Of a stretch of 64,000 bases of DNA, positions 9,328 to 17,721 are shown one piece after another. How positions within the stretch are numbered: position 1 is the first letter of the stretch; each line of letters begins with the position of its first letter. The translations under genes were made by a program, and so were the position numbers. The DNA comes from Leptospirales bacterium (GTDB lineage Bacteria > Spirochaetota > Leptospiria > Leptospirales > Leptospiraceae): assembly GCA_013297885.1 (NCBI GenBank), contig JAAFIR010000021.1:18447-82446 (forward strand), given 5' to 3'. Under the pieces are notes generated by a model that worked only from the letters and a program-made list of their open reading frames with translations, made no database searches and was not told the DNA's origin.

Positions 9328-9480
9328 GGGCGTTTCTTTAAATACTATCATTTATCGATACTACTGATAAATGATAGTATTTAAAGTCGGGCTTTTACAG
9401 ACTTCGCTGTCGCTTCGGTCTTTATTGCTTCGCAATTAAGACTGAACTGTTTCACAGTTCATCTTTCAAATCCTTAACGC
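9328..9480 (+). repeat. Composite hairpin repeat, copy B
   Basis: It starts GGGCGTTT. A 21-bp perfect stem (9336-9356 with 9366-9386) has a 9-base loop. TCGGGCTTTTA follows, then several small hairpins with TTCG-like loops (for example 9405-9450), and the copy ends TTTCAAATCCTTAACGC. It sits 27 bases after a plus-strand stop and upstream of a converging gene, where stem 1 could act as a bidirectional terminator. Confidence 0.8.
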
Positions 9481-9888
9481 TTGCTTTGAAAAACTTTACT
9501 GTTTTCATCATTCAACTTCTATACAGATTGAGAATAATAATTACCTATTTTAAACAACAAAATTCAATCGGGACATACAACTAAGCTAAAAGTAATGGGT
9601 AATTACTTTTGGAAGCTAATATAACTTTTATTTGAGTCTATAGAATAATTCAAATAGTAAATAAAATTATTACTGTGTAAAATCATACTACTGCAACATT
9701 TCTGGATTCATTTTGAAACACAAGAGCAATAAGAATCTATCATTCTCAGTGGTTTTTTTATTATTTATAGTTAAATCTATTAGTGTGCTATTTAAACAGC
9801 AATGGGATTTTGTCGAACTAGTTTTGCAGTGCAGTTTTTTAGAAAAATAAAAAGTATTTACATTTGTAAAAAAAATATAAAAGTTTAA
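9481..9888 (+). other. Non-coding intergenic stretch
   Basis: About 400 bases between two convergent genes without a supportable reading frame on either strand. The only structure noted is a 9-bp perfect inverted repeat, AAAAGTAAT at 9588-9596 with ATTACTTTT at 9602-9610, without a U tract. Confidence 0.5.
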
Positions 9889-10965
9889 TTAAAATAGACT
9901 CATCTGTTTTTCAAAATTAGTTTGGAAAGGTTTTTGAAACAAGTTTAATTCCAACGAAGGAATTCGCTGCTCTAAATTAAATCTTTTTCTTGCTAGTTGA
10001 TGTCTTTTTCTAATGAGTTCTGCATAACTCCCTGAACCAACCATCCTTGTTCCAAATTCTGCATTGTATAATTTTCCATTTCTTGTTGAACGGATCAAAT
10101 TTAAGACATGATCTGCTTTGAGGGGAAAATGTTTGTATAGCCATTCGGAAAATAAATCTTTTACTTCATGAGGTAACCGAATCAATACATAACCTGCAGT
10201 TTTTGCTCCAACATCTGAAACTTTTTCCAAAATAGATTCTATTTCAAAATCGTTTAAAAATGGAATAATGGGAGCAGTCATGACACCAACTGGAATTTGA
10301 TTTTTTGCAAGTAACTCAATAGCTTCAAGTCGCTTGGATGGACTTGCTGCTCTTGGCTCCAATAAATTGATTAAATCTTTTTGAAGGGAAGTAACTGAAA
10401 CAAATACTTTTACTAAATTGAGTGAAGCTAATTCAGATAAAATATCTATATCTCTAGTAACTAAAAAAGATTTTGTGATTAATGAAATTGGGTGTTTAAA
10501 TTTTAAAAAAACTTTGAGTAAACTTCTTGTAATTTCGTATTTTCTTTCTGCTGGCTGGTAAGGGTCTGTGTTTGCACCAATTGTGATATAACTTGGCTTA
10601 TAGTTTTTGTTTGAAAATTCTTTTTCTAAAAGTTCAGCTCCATTTGGCTTGTAAAAAATTTTGGTTTCAAAATCTATTCCAGAAGATAGATCATTATATG
10701 CGTGAGTGGGTCTTGCATAACAATATATACAACCATGTTCACAACCTTTGTATGGATTAATTGTGACAGGATGTGGGATGTCCGGAGAATTATTTTTTGT
10801 TAAAATCTTGTTTGAAGTTTCAATTTTGTAAACAGTTTGAACAGAAAATGACTCTTCCGGAATATCCCACCCATCATTATGAGATTCGAGATTAGTTTTT
10901 GCAAATCTACCCTCAGGGTTAGAAAGGCTACCACGCCTATTAAGTGAAACTAAATCTAATCTCAT
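9889..10965 (-). CDS. PA0069-family radical SAM protein
   Basis: A 358-residue cytoplasmic radical SAM enzyme. The 4Fe-4S-binding cysteines are C75, C79 and C82 in G-C-E-H-G-C-I-Y-C-Y-A-R-P, the form typical of the spore-photoproduct-lyase-like PA0069/Rv2578c family. Conserved I-G-A-N-T-D-P-Y-Q-P-A-E and the C-terminal M-V-G-S-G-S-Y-A-E-L-I region support it. Members of this family have no established reaction. The gene stands alone, converging on the TIG operon, with no clear Shine-Dalgarno before its ATG. Confidence 0.88.
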   Translation of the reverse strand: MRLDLVSLNRRGSLSNPEGRFAKTNLESHNDGWDIPEESFSVQTVYKIETSNKILTKNNSPDIPHPVTINPYKGCEHGCIYCYARPTHAYNDLSSGIDFETKIFYKPNGAELLEKEFSNKNYKPSYITIGANTDPYQPAERKYEITRSLLKVFLKFKHPISLITKSFLVTRDIDILSELASLNLVKVFVSVTSLQKDLINLLEPRAASPSKRLEAIELLAKNQIPVGVMTAPIIPFLNDFEIESILEKVSDVGAKTAGYVLIRLPHEVKDLFSEWLYKHFPLKADHVLNLIRSTRNGKLYNAEFGTRMVGSGSYAELIRKRHQLARKRFNLEQRIPSLELNLFQKPFQTNFEKQMSLF

Positions 10966-11207
10966 AAATATACAATTTACTATACAAAATTTTAGTCAAC
11001 ATAAATTTACATTTTTTATTAAAATAAATAAAAAATAATTTTGATTCAATTAAATTTAACTATTTTTATTTTATTAAGAAAAAAAAATATATTTTTAATT
11101 TAATTTTTATATATCTATTCTATAAAAAAAATTATTTTATAAAAATCATTTGAAACCAACTATTTTATTCTTTAGGTTTTTAGAAAAACAAAAGATTCTT
11201 CAACACA

Positions 11208-11365
11208 AAGCGAAAAAGGATTGAAATGGAAATCCTTTTGCTTGATTAAATAAAATTCTTAAAAAAAGTTTATTTGCAAAAGATTGGAATGGAAAGCCTG
11301 GTTTTTTTTCACTTTAACAAAACTAATGAATTGTTAACTAAATCTTAAGTGAAAAAAAATTCGCC
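11208..11365 (-). repeat. Composite hairpin repeat, copy C (reverse)
   Basis: Read on the minus strand it begins GGCGAA. A 13-bp perfect stem follows (11302-11314 with 11347-11359, U/A-rich plus CACTT/AAGTG), with an inner 7-bp TTAACAA/TTGTTAA pair. Then come CCAGGCTTTCCATTCCAATC and a GCAAAAGGA-type second stem, and the end is TTTCAATCCTTTTTCGC. The rest of the gap 10966-11652 holds only AT-rich sequence in which I see nothing else. Confidence 0.8.
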
Positions 11366-11652
11366 ATTCAATACTCTAAAATGGGAAATTCATAATTTAT
11401 TTTTTTCTAATAAATCAAAACTGCTTGAGTTGCTTTTAATCAATAACTAAGATATCAGTTTTTAAAATCTTTTTTATTATAATCAATTAATTCAACAAAA
11501 ATTGAATGTTGAGCTTTTTGTTTTTTCTACTTGAATGAGATGAAGTATATTTTTAAAATATTTAAGTAAATTTTTTAATTTAGAGTGATTTATATTCTAA
11601 AATAAATTCATTATATTACTGAAAAATGAATTAAAATTCTTTTAGATTTAAT

Positions 11653-12096
11653 TCATCTTAATTCTTTGAAAAAATTTTTTACAAACTTTTCTAATTTTTC
11701 TGAATATTGAAATTCTAATTTGGGAAAATGATTTTTTTGGTAAATGGATTCAAAACTTAAAGAACTAATTCCGGGAATTTTTTTTGATTCAAGCAAATAA
11801 ATTACTTTTGAAATTCTAGCTTGAATAATTGCACCTGCACACATTGTACAAGGTTCAATCAAAGTAATCATGGTTGTATTGAATAAAAATTTTTGATCTA
11901 AAATCTTTTCAGAATTTTCAATACATATTATTTCAGAGTGCTTAGTTCTATTTTGTTTTTCTTCAACTTGATTTAGTGAGCTTGAAATTATTTTATCTTT
12001 AAAATAAATTTCTGAATAAGAAGGTATCTCAATTTTAGATTTAAATTTAGTTTCAAAATTAGTTATGAAGTTTGAAACTAAGTTTAAGTTACCCAT
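11653..12096 (-). CDS. tadA: TadA-like nucleoside/tRNA adenosine deaminase
   Basis: A 147-residue zinc deaminase. Zinc and catalytic residues are visible as H53-S-E55 (usually H-A-E) and P-C83-T-M-C86. C-A-G-A-I-I-Q-A-R-I-S-K-V-I-Y follows, as in TadA, which converts A34 to inosine in tRNA-Arg. The N-terminal part is divergent: the usual V-P-V-G-A-V core reads I-P-S-Y-S-E-I. A different nucleoside deaminase role therefore cannot be excluded. It is the last gene of the six-gene operon, overlapping the cyclase gene by 13 bases. Confidence 0.75.
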   Translation of the reverse strand: MGNLNLVSNFITNFETKFKSKIEIPSYSEIYFKDKIISSSLNQVEEKQNRTKHSEIICIENSEKILDQKFLFNTTMITLIEPCTMCAGAIIQARISKVIYLLESKKIPGISSLSFESIYQKNHFPKLEFQYSEKLEKFVKNFFKELR

Positions 12097-14165
12097 TCAG
12101 GAGGTAGCCCATGTATTGCATAATGTTCAGATCTTTCCAAATAGAGCCTCGCTGCTTTATCAAAAGGATTCTGTTCTAAAACTTTTATAAAACCCTCTTT
12201 AGCTTCATTAAAATTTTCTTGCATATACAGTCTTAAAGAATTTTCAAATAAAGATTTTGTTTTAACATATAATTCTAAAACTGTTTCAGAATAACCATTT
12301 AAAATTTCAACAACTGAAATATGTTTCTTTTTACCTTTAATTTTAACTCTATCTAAAATTCGAAATGAATAATTTTCAGGCTCATCTAAAAGTAAAAAAG
12401 TTTCAAAACTAATAAGAATTTTTGAACCATATACTTTAGTTAAGTTTTCAATTCTAGATGCAATATTCACTGAATCAGATACAACAGTACTTTCCATTCT
12501 ATCATTTGAACCTATCGTTCCAAGAATCAATTTACCAGTGTGGATTCCAATTCCAATCCTAACTGGTTGTAAACCTGATCTTGAAATTAATTTATTATAT
12601 TGACTCAAAGAAATTTGCATTTGAATTGCAGACCGAACTGCATCTTCAGGGTCTTGACTAAACAATGCCATAATTGCATCACCAATATATTTATCTATAA
12701 ATCCATTATTGTGCTGAATTATAGGAGTCATCACTTGAAGATATGAATTTAAAAATAAAAAATTTTCTTCAGGTGTCATTTCCTCAGAATATTCTGTGTA
12801 GGAACGGATATCAGAAAATAGAATTGTCATTTCTTTTTGGATTTGGTCTCCAAGACGAATTTCAGTTATATCAGTTTTATTTAAGAGTTGAATAAATTCA
12901 TAAGGAACAAATCTAGAATACATAAAATTAGTTAGTTTTAAAGTTTTTGTTAGTTCGACATTTTGAACAAATGATTCAGAATATTTCATTAATATGGAAA
13001 GTGCTTGTGAAAAACTTAACATCATCGCACCATAAGGCATTGCAAATCTTGAAGGAGGGATATATTGATTTAAGATTAAATAATCATAAAAATTAGTTAA
13101 TAAAATTATTACTCCTCCAATTATCATTAGATATGCATAATCTCTTTTTTTAATAAGAGCTTTGATGATATAATAATTTAATAATAAAGGAGTTAAAACT
13201 AATATGATTTGATAATATAGAATAGTGTGTGAAAAATAATAAATTGGAGTTATTAAAAAGCAAATTGATAAAATTGCGATTGAGTATAAAGATTTAACTA
13301 ATAACTTAGGTACTTCTTTTGGGAAAATTGAATATAGAAAATGCATCGCAAAAGCAGGAGCTAAATAAGAACCAAAATATTCTAATCTTATTATTATATC
13401 ATAATTCATAAAAAAAGGAATATCTGTTAAAATTTTATCTTCAGTAGTTATTGATCTAAGAAGTACAGACAGTGAAAATAATGCATAAATTATTGTCGTT
13501 TTTTCAGTTCTTCTATAATAATAAAATCCTAGATGATAAATAATTACAAAGAAAAAAAATCCTGCAAAAAAATAATCAGTATTTCGAGCTATATTCATTT
13601 GTCGATTGATTTGAAAATGAGTACCAAGATAAATATTTGCCCAAGTTCCACCTTTTCTATGTGTAAAATTTGAAACTTGTAAAATTAAATTTTTTTCTAA
13701 ATTTACAGATCGTTGGTAATAATGTATTTGTGGGATTGTTATTGGTAAGGATTCTTCTTTAGATTTAGCAACTACTCCTGCACCAAATTTTTCATTTTGA
13801 AACTCAATTAAAAAACTTGTAGCTTGTTGTTGAGCCCTAATAGCAAGTGGAGGTGTATTTAATGGCAACAAAATTTTAACTTTATAAGTAGCATAACCAA
13901 AACTACCAACTTTTTTTCCATTAAATTCATAATCATTCCAAATTTTTGGAAATGCAAAATAGTATATTTTTTTTCTTGGAACTTCAAAATCTTTTTCATT
14001 TAATAATTCGTTATAATAAAATTCAAAATCACCAGATAATTTAATTTCTCCATCTTCTTCAAAATTCCAATTTCTCAAATCTAAAACTCCTTTTTCTATT
14101 TTTGGAAATTGTTTTTGAGGAGAACAAGAAATTAAAATGAATAAAAAACAAAAATATCTAAACAA
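12084..14165 (-). CDS. 7TM adenylate/guanylate cyclase lipoprotein
   Basis: A 693-residue membrane protein. The N-terminus has a lipobox ending L-I-S-C14. An extracytoplasmic 7TMR-DISM-type domain (about 30-190) precedes seven membrane helices (about 195-400). A class III cyclase domain (about 440-620) has metal-binding aspartates in F-S-D-I-R-S-Y-T (about 450) and in G-D-A-I-M-A-L-F (about 494). A TPR-like C-terminal tail (about 630-690) follows. It makes cAMP or cGMP; the substrate is not decided by eye. It sits directly after a STAS protein (stop and start adjacent), so STAS-dependent control of the cyclase is plausible. Confidence 0.85.
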   Translation of the reverse strand: MFRYFCFLFILISCSPQKQFPKIEKGVLDLRNWNFEEDGEIKLSGDFEFYYNELLNEKDFEVPRKKIYYFAFPKIWNDYEFNGKKVGSFGYATYKVKILLPLNTPPLAIRAQQQATSFLIEFQNEKFGAGVVAKSKEESLPITIPQIHYYQRSVNLEKNLILQVSNFTHRKGGTWANIYLGTHFQINRQMNIARNTDYFFAGFFFFVIIYHLGFYYYRRTEKTTIIYALFSLSVLLRSITTEDKILTDIPFFMNYDIIIRLEYFGSYLAPAFAMHFLYSIFPKEVPKLLVKSLYSIAILSICFLITPIYYFSHTILYYQIILVLTPLLLNYYIIKALIKKRDYAYLMIIGGVIILLTNFYDYLILNQYIPPSRFAMPYGAMMLSFSQALSILMKYSESFVQNVELTKTLKLTNFMYSRFVPYEFIQLLNKTDITEIRLGDQIQKEMTILFSDIRSYTEYSEEMTPEENFLFLNSYLQVMTPIIQHNNGFIDKYIGDAIMALFSQDPEDAVRSAIQMQISLSQYNKLISRSGLQPVRIGIGIHTGKLILGTIGSNDRMESTVVSDSVNIASRIENLTKVYGSKILISFETFLLLDEPENYSFRILDRVKIKGKKKHISVVEILNGYSETVLELYVKTKSLFENSLRLYMQENFNEAKEGFIKVLEQNPFDKAARLYLERSEHYAIHGLPPEWVT

Positions 14166-14516
14166 CTAACTTCTACTCCAAATTGAATAAATTGCTTCTT
14201 CAAGGGATTCAAAAACTCTAAATTCTTCTGATAAACCTGAAACATGAAAAATATGTTGAAAGTTATCATTAATATTTATAAATTTGATTATTAAATTTTC
14301 TTTTTTTAACTGAATATTTGTTTGAATTAAAAAACCCAAACAAGTTGAATCTATAAATTCTACATCTTTAAAATCAAAAATATATTTTTTCCGATTTTGA
14401 GATTCTAATTTTTGAATTAAACTTTTTAAATTATGAATTATGTATAAATTTAAATTTCTTGGAGGTTTTATCAAATCTAATTCTTGAATACTAGTATGAT
14501 AAATTTCTTCAGACAT
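14166..14516 (-). CDS. STAS-domain anti-sigma-factor antagonist-like protein
   Basis: A 116-residue single STAS domain. The candidate phospho-acceptor is Ser57 (or Thr58) in F-I-D-S-T-C-L-G, at the position of the SpoIIAA serine. Its ATG overlaps the TAA of the upstream PilJ-N/receiver gene, and its stop adjoins the cyclase ATG. This suggests stoichiometric expression and a switch module between the receiver protein and the cyclase. No cognate kinase of the SpoIIAB type is adjacent; the PP2C phosphatase at 48.6 kb is a possible distant partner. Confidence 0.8.
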   Translation of the reverse strand: MSEEIYHTSIQELDLIKPPRNLNLYIIHNLKSLIQKLESQNRKKYIFDFKDVEFIDSTCLGFLIQTNIQLKKENLIIKFININDNFQHIFHVSGLSEEFRVFESLEEAIYSIWSRS

Positions 14517-15748
14517 TAATCTAACCTTGGAATATTTTCGGCTGTGAGAGGTTTAGTCAAATAACCTTTAACTGATTTGAATGTTTTTGATTTTTGAATA
14601 TCTAGATAATCAATAGATGAACTTAAAATATATACATGACAAGATAAATTTTGGGATTCTAACTCATTTAAAAATTCCCAACCATTCATTTCAGGCATTT
14701 GAATGTCTAAGAGAATTGTTGGAATTTTTGTTTTATCTTCAATTTTTGAAAGATATTTTAAAGCTTCTTTAGGAAAATTAAAAACTGTAATTTTGAGATT
14801 TGGTATTTTAGTTAAAATAATTTTTTTTGTTAAAATTGAAGTTAATTGGTCATCATCTACTAAAAGTAAATCAACTTTCTGTAATTTTATTTTATCATTA
14901 TAAACAAGTGATTTAACATTTGGAAGAAGTTTATTATATTTTGTATTTAATTCTAAAACTTCTTTATCTAAGTTTTTTAAAGAAGACTTAATTTCATTTA
15001 TATAGACTAACCCTTGTTCTTTATTTTCTATATTAAAATCAGAAAAAATAGTTGAGGTTTTTGAAATATGATATCTTAGTTTATGTGATAAAAAATTTGA
15101 AATTTCCTCAAAATGATTTTTTTGCTTTTCGAGTGATTCTTTACTTGCTGTTAATTCATTAAACATTGGTCGATATAAAAATAATATTTCAATAAGTATA
15201 ACTAAAATAGTTAATAATGCAAGTAATAATTCTACTATTTGTAACGTTTCTATTTTTTGAATTGAAATTTGATTTAACTTAAAAACAATTTTATCCATTA
15301 GAATTAGAAATTCTTTTTCAGATTTAAGAACTTCATCTAATTTTTCAGATTCTATTTTATTTATACTTAAAGTCGTTTTCAGATTAGATTCTAATTTTAT
15401 ATAATAAGGTTGTATTTCATTAAATAAATTTAATACTTCTTCTGATTCAATTTTATCTAAATTTAAACTTTTATCCCCAGTTTGTAATTTTTTATGAGTT
15501 GTTGTAAATTTTAAAAAATTCTCTTCAAATTTTTTTAAATCAATGTCAAATCCTGAATTTAATTTTAATAAGTCTTTAGTTAAATTTTGACTAAGCATTC
15601 TTTGTCTACCAGATAAATTGATTCTTGAAGAATCATATTTATTAATTTCAATTTGGTATTGAATTAAAATTTGAGAGCAAATTACTAAGACTAAAATTGT
15701 AATAATTAAAAGTTTAAAAATGTTTTTATATTCTTTAAGTGTAGGCAT
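14516..15748 (-). CDS. PilJ-N sensor/receiver protein lacking a kinase ATPase domain
   Basis: A 410-residue membrane protein. An N-terminal helix (about 12-32) is followed by a PilJ/NarX-type sensor with N-L-S-G-R-Q-R-M-L-S-Q. A second helix lies at about 170-192. A coiled segment contains F-L-S-H-K-L-R-Y-H-I-S-K-T, reminiscent of a HisKA helix. A C-terminal receiver domain starts L-L-L-V-D-D-D-Q and carries the phospho-acceptor Asp in I-L-L-D-I-Q-M-P-E-M-N-G (about 348), with a conserved K-P near the end. No HATPase N or G boxes exist. It probably receives phosphate from another kinase. It overlaps both neighbours by 1-3 bases. Confidence 0.8.
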   Translation of the reverse strand: MPTLKEYKNIFKLLIITILVLVICSQILIQYQIEINKYDSSRINLSGRQRMLSQNLTKDLLKLNSGFDIDLKKFEENFLKFTTTHKKLQTGDKSLNLDKIESEEVLNLFNEIQPYYIKLESNLKTTLSINKIESEKLDEVLKSEKEFLILMDKIVFKLNQISIQKIETLQIVELLLALLTILVILIEILFLYRPMFNELTASKESLEKQKNHFEEISNFLSHKLRYHISKTSTIFSDFNIENKEQGLVYINEIKSSLKNLDKEVLELNTKYNKLLPNVKSLVYNDKIKLQKVDLLLVDDDQLTSILTKKIILTKIPNLKITVFNFPKEALKYLSKIEDKTKIPTILLDIQMPEMNGWEFLNELESQNLSCHVYILSSSIDYLDIQKSKTFKSVKGYLTKPLTAENIPRLD

Positions 15749-17322
15749 TAACTTTCAACCTGAATTATTTCTATTGAATTTGCAATTACTTGGCTTGAAC
15801 CTGTTGGTGGAATAAAAATTAAATTCCTTTTACCTATTATTCCATCTATTGGTAAATCACAAGTTAAGTAGGTGCTAGAAGAAAAAACTAAATCAACAGG
15901 ATCATTTTCCGAATCTTCAATCATAATTTTCATTCCATTTACAAAACCAGACCCTAAAATTACTAAACTCGAATTTTTTTCAGTAGAAGAAATTTCGAAT
16001 GGAGTAATTCTATTTACCGAGAATTTATCTCCCAAAATTTTTCCACCAATATAACCTGTTTGGCTTGAAATTAATAATCCGTGTAATGTTGGAGGAATAT
16101 CTGGCAATCCATTTAAGACATTACATAAAGCTAAATTGTATAAATAAATAATAACTGCAACTACTGTGAAAACTAAAAGTTGAAATCTTGTAATATTTAT
16201 AATTCCATTTTCCATAAACAAATCTTTTAACTGAGGTGGATGATGAGAAATTTCATTTTTAGTTTTTTTGCGACTTAAAAAATTTGTAGTGATCAAAGCT
16301 GAATAAGAAATACTCATTAGTCCAATTAGTGATGGATTAAAATCAGGAATTTTTCCGTTTTGTAAAAGAATTCCAAATGCAATAGCAATATAAAAATAAC
16401 TTCCAGTTAAAACAACTGTCCATACAAACGCTTGAAACCGAGATAAGGAATATGTGTTAGTTTCTTTATCAATTAAAATATAAGTTATAAAATTCCATTT
16501 TTGCATCATCAAAGCAAAAATCCCAAGTCCTAAAAATGTAGTTACCAAACTTAAAAGAATAACTTTTAAATTCCAGTCTTTTGGGAGAATAGTTACTTTA
16601 TGGTAAGCAGTTGGCCTACCTCTAACATAAACTCTGAGCTGTATACTTTTTCTAAAAAAAGCTTCATCAGCCAAACCTTTTAAATAAGGTGAAGTTGGAA
16701 TTGAAAAATGAATATTTTGTGTTCCATCCAAGTCAGCAGTTATAGAAAATGGATTTGTTTTTGCTCTCATTTGAATATAATCTATCGGTTGTTCTTCAGA
16801 GGGTTCCAAATCTGAAGGAGTATAATCTTTATCAAAAAAATAAATATCAATATTGTCTAAATCATTTCCAAAATTTTTTCCATGAATTGTAACTGTTCCA
16901 CCTATTACTCCACCCATAGGTGAAAGTCTAGCGATCATAGGTTGTTTGTTTTCATTATAATTATCTTCTATTATAAAATTTTTTTCATCTAGAAAAATTT
17001 CATAATCGTTTTGAGTAATAGACAATTTTACAGAATTTTCACCTGCTGGAATTCTTCGATATGCATTACAAAAAAACTCTACCAAGTCTTTTCTTTCTTG
17101 AAATGCAGAACCTGGGTATATTTCAGTGTAAGTATTATTAATTTTAATTGAGATTTTTTTTTCAGAGGCTCCTTTTAAAATTTCAACTAGTTCTGATGGA
17201 TTATTAGTTTTTATGGAAACTAAAAAATCATTTCGATTTAAATCTAGAGGTTCAAAATACTCAATTTTAAAATCTTCAACAGAAAAAATAGATAGAGAAA
17301 TAAAAAATAAAAATAATTTCAT
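15748..17322 (-). CDS. IPT/TIG membrane protein with duplicated TM module (paralogue)
   Basis: A 524-residue paralogue of the protein at 7577-9301, with the same order: signal peptide, IPT/TIG domain (about 133-240, containing S-P-M-G-G-V-I-G-G-T-V-T-I-H-G-K-N-F-G), a membrane helix (about 252-270), two S-L-S-R-F-Q-A-F-V-W-T-V type hairpin modules with P-D-x-x-P-S and L-M/L-I-S-x-x, and a C-terminal TIG-like domain. It overlaps the PilJ-N/receiver gene by one base, which ties it to the signalling operon. Function unknown; it may present an extracytoplasmic sensor. Confidence 0.75.
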   Translation of the reverse strand: MKLFLFFISLSIFSVEDFKIEYFEPLDLNRNDFLVSIKTNNPSELVEILKGASEKKISIKINNTYTEIYPGSAFQERKDLVEFFCNAYRRIPAGENSVKLSITQNDYEIFLDEKNFIIEDNYNENKQPMIARLSPMGGVIGGTVTIHGKNFGNDLDNIDIYFFDKDYTPSDLEPSEEQPIDYIQMRAKTNPFSITADLDGTQNIHFSIPTSPYLKGLADEAFFRKSIQLRVYVRGRPTAYHKVTILPKDWNLKVILLSLVTTFLGLGIFALMMQKWNFITYILIDKETNTYSLSRFQAFVWTVVLTGSYFYIAIAFGILLQNGKIPDFNPSLIGLMSISYSALITTNFLSRKKTKNEISHHPPQLKDLFMENGIINITRFQLLVFTVVAVIIYLYNLALCNVLNGLPDIPPTLHGLLISSQTGYIGGKILGDKFSVNRITPFEISSTEKNSSLVILGSGFVNGMKIMIEDSENDPVDLVFSSSTYLTCDLPIDGIIGKRNLIFIPPTGSSQVIANSIEIIQVES

Positions 17323-17543
17323 TAAAACCTCTTATCTCCAAAACGCCCTAATTCTCTTTTTTTTAAAGACTCCCTAATTTTGTCTCTTAATTCTTGTTTT
17401 GATTCTTTTGTATCAACTTGAGTTTCAGTTTGTTTAGCTTGCTCAGGTTTTGTTGGAGAAACTTTAGCAGGTAAGGATTTAGTTTTTTGATTTTGCGAAT
17501 AAATCAGATTACTTGAAAACAAAATTATATAAAAAAATTTCAA
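17322..17543 (-). CDS. Small exported Lys/Glu-rich protein
   Basis: A protein of about 73 residues, first in the six-gene operon. I chose a TTG start at 17543 because GGAG lies 7 bases upstream and the product then begins with a clean signal peptide (K-F-F-Y-I-I-L-F-S-S-N-L-I-Y-S). A longer frame to 17627 puts a basic leader before it. The mature part is low-complexity (T-K-P-E-Q-A-K-Q-T-E) ending in a charged helix. Not recognised as a family. Confidence 0.6.
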   Translation of the reverse strand: MKFFYIILFSSNLIYSQNQKTKSLPAKVSPTKPEQAKQTETQVDTKESKQELRDKIRESLKKRELGRFGDKRF

Positions 17544-17721
17544 AATGTGACTCCAAATATAAAATTGGGATTTTGGGTTTATACTTAAACTTAATCTTAA
17601 TTGAATTAATCTTATTATAATTTTCAACTCATTTTTAATTTATGAGTTTTTTTTAAAACACTAATTACTATCTAATTTTCCTAGTTTTAAAGTTTTTTGT
17701 AGTTAAAAATCAAAAAATTCA

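Noticed and set aside
9481..9888. Possible decayed gene between copy B and the radical SAM gene
   Set aside because: Neither strand gives a consistent protein match; stops are frequent in all frames.
17626..17648. AACTCAT/ATGAGTT hairpin followed by a T run as a terminator
   Set aside because: The T run is on the plus strand, while both neighbouring genes are on the minus strand, so it has no clear client; it is only 7 bp.
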